The position numbers and the translations under genes are program-made. A DNA stretch of 8,286 nt, from the NCBI GenBank assembly GCA_040509055.1, contig JBEVLT010000144.1:1-8286 (forward strand). Direction: 5' to 3'. Below the pieces are notes generated by a model. That model did not search any database, had not been told where the DNA came from, and saw nothing but the letters and a program-made list of their open reading frames with translations. Of the stretch, positions 6,903-8,286 are shown one piece after another; position 1 is the first letter of the stretch, and every line of letters begins with the position of its first letter. Origin of the DNA: JAJKIP01 sp040509055 (GTDB lineage: Bacteria > Bacteroidota > Bacteroidia > Chitinophagales > Chitinophagaceae).

Positions 6903-7322
6903 ATGACAGATAATTACATGCTCTCTTCCGTTGCGGATCTTCAGCAGTTGCTGAGAGGCAACACTAATTCGCAGTCGATCGCCATTCTCAACAATGTAAT
7001 GGCGGAAACGATCGGCATGTCGATGCACAATGCCGTGACGGCCCAGCACAATGCGCAGATGCTGAACTCGGCTACCACCACGTCCACCTGTGCCCGCATC
7101 CTGTCTGTGATCGGGGCCGGAGCACCACCACCTCCGCCGCCGCCACCGCCTGCACCGACGCCCCTGCCAACACCCGCCGGCCCGGTAACGCCCACGCAAA
7201 CCACGACCACCACACCGACAACGACGACGACCACTACGACGACGCCATCGGGAACCACGACTACCACACCGGCATCCGGCACCACGACTACTACCACGAC
7301 CACTCCTGCGCAAGGCAACTGA
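6903..7322 (+). CDS. RebB-like protein with Pro-run and Thr-rich tail, 139 aa
   Basis: Residues 24-72 are a RebB-like region: AILNNVMAETIG followed by SMHNAVTAQHNAQMLNSATT and TSTCARIL (core 40-67), aligning gap-free with the other Reb proteins. The usual QITDSITQ/LGDSPA N-terminal part is replaced by MTDNYMLSSVADLQQLL. After GAGA comes nine prolines (75-83), a Pro/Ala/Thr linker, and a tail (98-135) with threonine runs of 5, 9, 5 and 8 split by Pro or SG/ASG. Such a tail should be extended and disordered. It starts 14 bases after the 342-aa gene and ends 32 bases before the next reb gene. It may be a minor subunit whose tail projects from the ribbon or spaces its layers (inference). Confidence 0.5.
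   Translation: MTDNYMLSSVADLQQLLRGNTNSQSIAILNNVMAETIGMSMHNAVTAQHNAQMLNSATTTSTCARILSVIGAGAPPPPPPPPPAPTPLPTPAGPVTPTQTTTTTPTTTTTTTTTPSGTTTTTPASGTTTTTTTTPAQGN
7125..7307 (+). repeat. Low-complexity Pro/Thr coding tract
   Basis: Encodes the proline run and threonine-rich tail of the gene at 6903. Pro uses CCA, CCT and CCG, and Thr uses ACC, ACA, ACG and ACT in mixed order. The amino-acid pattern is therefore kept although the DNA is not a pure triplet repeat, which suggests selection on the protein and not fresh slippage. Confidence 0.5.
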
Positions 7323-7354
7323 GGAAACGGCAGCCCACTGAAAAATCATAAACA

Positions 7355-7579
7355 ATGGCATCTACAGTAAACAGCCAGATCACCGACTCGATTACCGAAA
7401 CGACTACCGAGGTCATCGGCAACTCTCCGGCCATTGCCATGGGCAACCTGTACCAGGCCACCGCGCAGGCCCTGGCCAATGCAGCCCACAACGCCACGGT
7501 GATCCAGCAGCAGGCCAATATACTGGGACAGGCCGTTACAGCCCAGGGCGTGGCGCTGATCTATTCCATCAAAGTCTGA
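7355..7579 (+). CDS. RebB-family R-body protein, 74 aa
   Basis: A clear RebB ('killing trait') protein. It has the full N-terminal half NSQITDSITETTTEVIGNSP (6-25) and AIAMGNLYQATAQAL (26-40), then the core AAHNATVIQQQANI up to ALIYSI (72). It stops at IKV, lacking the DTASDAVGT ending of the 88-aa copies. RebB proteins are the building blocks of R-bodies, cytoplasmic protein ribbons wound into a hollow coil. The ATG follows CATAAACA, an A-rich leader. It lies 44 bases upstream of the tandem 88-aa genes and is probably an older, diverged copy of them. Confidence 0.5.
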   Translation: MASTVNSQITDSITETTTEVIGNSPAIAMGNLYQATAQALANAAHNATVIQQQANILGQAVTAQGVALIYSIKV

Positions 7580-7623
7580 TATACAATCGTTCTATATTCT
7601 ATCATCTTTAAAAACAAACAACT

Positions 7624-7890
7624 ATGGCTTTCCCAACAGCAGTAAACGACCAGATCACCGACTCGATCACGCAGGTAAACACCAAGGTGTTAGGCGATTC
7701 GCCGGCCATGGCTATGGGTAACCTGTTCATCGCCACCTCGCAGGCCCTGAGCAATGCAGCCCATAATGCCACCAACAACCAGCAGCAGAGCAATGTGACC
7801 ACGCAGGCTGCTACCACCGCGGGCATTACTACCCTGTACTCTATCGATACGGCTTCCGACGCCGTGGGTACCCGCAGGATCTACCAGTAA
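7624..7890 (+). CDS. RebB R-body structural protein, tandem copy 1, 88 aa
   Basis: A full-length RebB-type protein: AVNDQITDSITQVNTKVLGD (6-25), SPAMAMGNLFIATSQAL, AAHNATNNQQQSNVTTQAAT (45-64), and TLYSIDTASDAVGTRRIYQ at the end. It is small, helical, Ala/Thr/Gln/Asn-rich, without Cys or a signal peptide, as expected for a cytoplasmic self-assembling subunit. It differs from the next copy at five residues (D9S, V18A, M29I, A66S, R85S), 83/88 identical. The leader TTTAAAAACAAACAACT precedes the ATG. Likely a main ribbon subunit. Confidence 0.5.
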   Translation: MAFPTAVNDQITDSITQVNTKVLGDSPAMAMGNLFIATSQALSNAAHNATNNQQQSNVTTQAATTAGITTLYSIDTASDAVGTRRIYQ

Positions 7891-7930
7891 AACGTGCTCC
7901 CTTATTCTTCATTTTTAAAAAACAACAATC

Positions 7931-8197
7931 ATGGCGTTCCCAACAGCAGTCAACAGTCAGATCACCGATTCGATCACCCAGGCAAACACCAAGGTGTTAG
8001 GCGATTCGCCGGCTATCGCAATGGGCAACCTGTTCATCGCCACCTCGCAGGCCCTGAGCAATGCAGCCCACAATGCCACCAACAACCAGCAGCAGAGCAA
8101 TGTGACCACGCAGGCCGCCACTACCTCCGGCATCACCACCCTGTACTCCATCGATACGGCTTCCGACGCCGTGGGTACCCGCAGCATCTACCAGTAA
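7931..8197 (+). CDS. RebB R-body structural protein, tandem copy 2, 88 aa
   Basis: Same protein as the preceding gene apart from five substitutions. By my count the two genes differ at about 22 of 267 bases, mostly at silent third positions, so the protein is under purifying selection after duplication. The 40-base spacer before it (ending TTTTTAAAAAACAACAATC) closely matches the 41-base spacer after it, so spacer plus gene was duplicated as a unit. Copy 2 has the N-terminus MAFPTAVNSQITDSITQANT and ends GTRSIYQ. Likely a main R-body subunit, co-transcribed with its neighbours; no terminator lies between copies. Confidence 0.5.
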   Translation: MAFPTAVNSQITDSITQANTKVLGDSPAIAMGNLFIATSQALSNAAHNATNNQQQSNVTTQAATTSGITTLYSIDTASDAVGTRSIYQ

Positions 8198-8238
8198 TGC
8201 GCGTTCCCTTTATTCTTCATTTTTAAAAAACAATAATC

Positions 8239-8286
8239 ATGGCGTTCCCAACAGCAGTCAACAGTCAGATCACCGATTCGATCACC
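8239..8286 (+). CDS. RebB tandem copy 3, cut by the window end
   Basis: Only the first 16 codons are present: MAFPTAVNSQITDSIT. All 48 bases are identical to the start of copy 2, and the leader TTTTTAAAAAACAATAATC is nearly the same. The array therefore continues beyond the window; total copy number is unknown. Confidence 0.5.
   Translation, partial: MAFPTAVNSQITDSIT

Larger units (their letters stand above)
7624..8286 (+). repeat. Tandem array of reb units, 307/308-bp period
   Basis: Gene starts lie at 7624, 7931 and 8239, so units are 307 and 308 bp. Each is a 267-bp gene plus a 40-41-bp spacer with CCTTTATTCTTCATTTTT-like sequence followed by TAAAAAACAA and the ATG. Coding identity between units 1 and 2 is about 92% by eye, and the visible part of unit 3 is identical to unit 2. 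This reflects recent duplication or gene conversion; copy number could vary by recombination. Confidence 0.5.

Noticed and set aside
6804..7361. Arg/Gly-rich 185-codon and Val-rich 125-codon minus-strand ORFs
   Set aside because: They are antisense readings of the Pro/Thr tract and neighbouring reb codons; the odd composition is a by-product of that tract.
7624..8286. Repeat array considered as CRISPR or intergenic satellite
   Set aside because: The repeat unit is a complete RebB gene with a spacer of 40-41 bases that is itself repeated; no short repeats with unique spacers and no cas genes.

Overview
The window looks like chromosome of a Bacteroidota bacterium, most likely Chitinophagaceae (Chitinophaga-like). 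The signs are a secreted enzyme ending in a type IX secretion (Por) sorting domain, a short Bacteroidota-style lipoprotein signal, gene starts with A-rich leaders instead of Shine-Dalgarno sites, and matches to the Bacteroidota -7 promoter element TAnnTTTG. The genus is an inference.

Left part (1-3620): a minus-strand GH13 alpha-amylase with a large insertion in domain B and a C-terminal secretion tail is divergent from a plus-strand lipoprotein that is probably a beta-propeller. The lipoprotein gene is followed by a perfect 13-bp hairpin at 3580-3615. These are ordinary metabolic and envelope genes with no visible link to what follows.

Middle (3616-4340): about 720 bases without a convincing gene. 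There is one 39-codon candidate ORF (3731-3850) with a plausible leader, and a few palindromes and hairpins.

Right part (4341-8286, running off the edge): an R-body (refractile body, Reb) locus. It opens with a regulator made of two AraC-type DNA-binding domains in tandem and no sensor domain. Eight same-strand genes follow with short gaps. Seven encode RebB-family ('killing trait') proteins: a 51-aa Cys-containing short form, a divergent 109-aa form, a form with a nine-proline run and a threonine-rich tail, a 74-aa form, and a tandem array of near-identical 88-aa RebB proteins at 307/308-bp spacing, the last copy cut by the window end. Between the second and third reb genes lies an unrecognised 342-aa protein. 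In known systems RebB-type proteins polymerise in the cytoplasm into a coiled ribbon that can unroll abruptly (Caedibacter R-bodies unroll at low pH) and act as a toxin-delivery or membrane-rupturing device. The simplest reading is that the tandem 88-aa proteins are the bulk ribbon subunits, the divergent Reb proteins are minor, capping or size-setting subunits, the 342-aa protein is an accessory factor, and the double-AraC protein switches the operon on. These role assignments are inference. What may be new is the accessory set (short Reb, Pro/Thr-tailed Reb, 342-aa protein, double-AraC regulator) and the tandem expansion of the structural gene.
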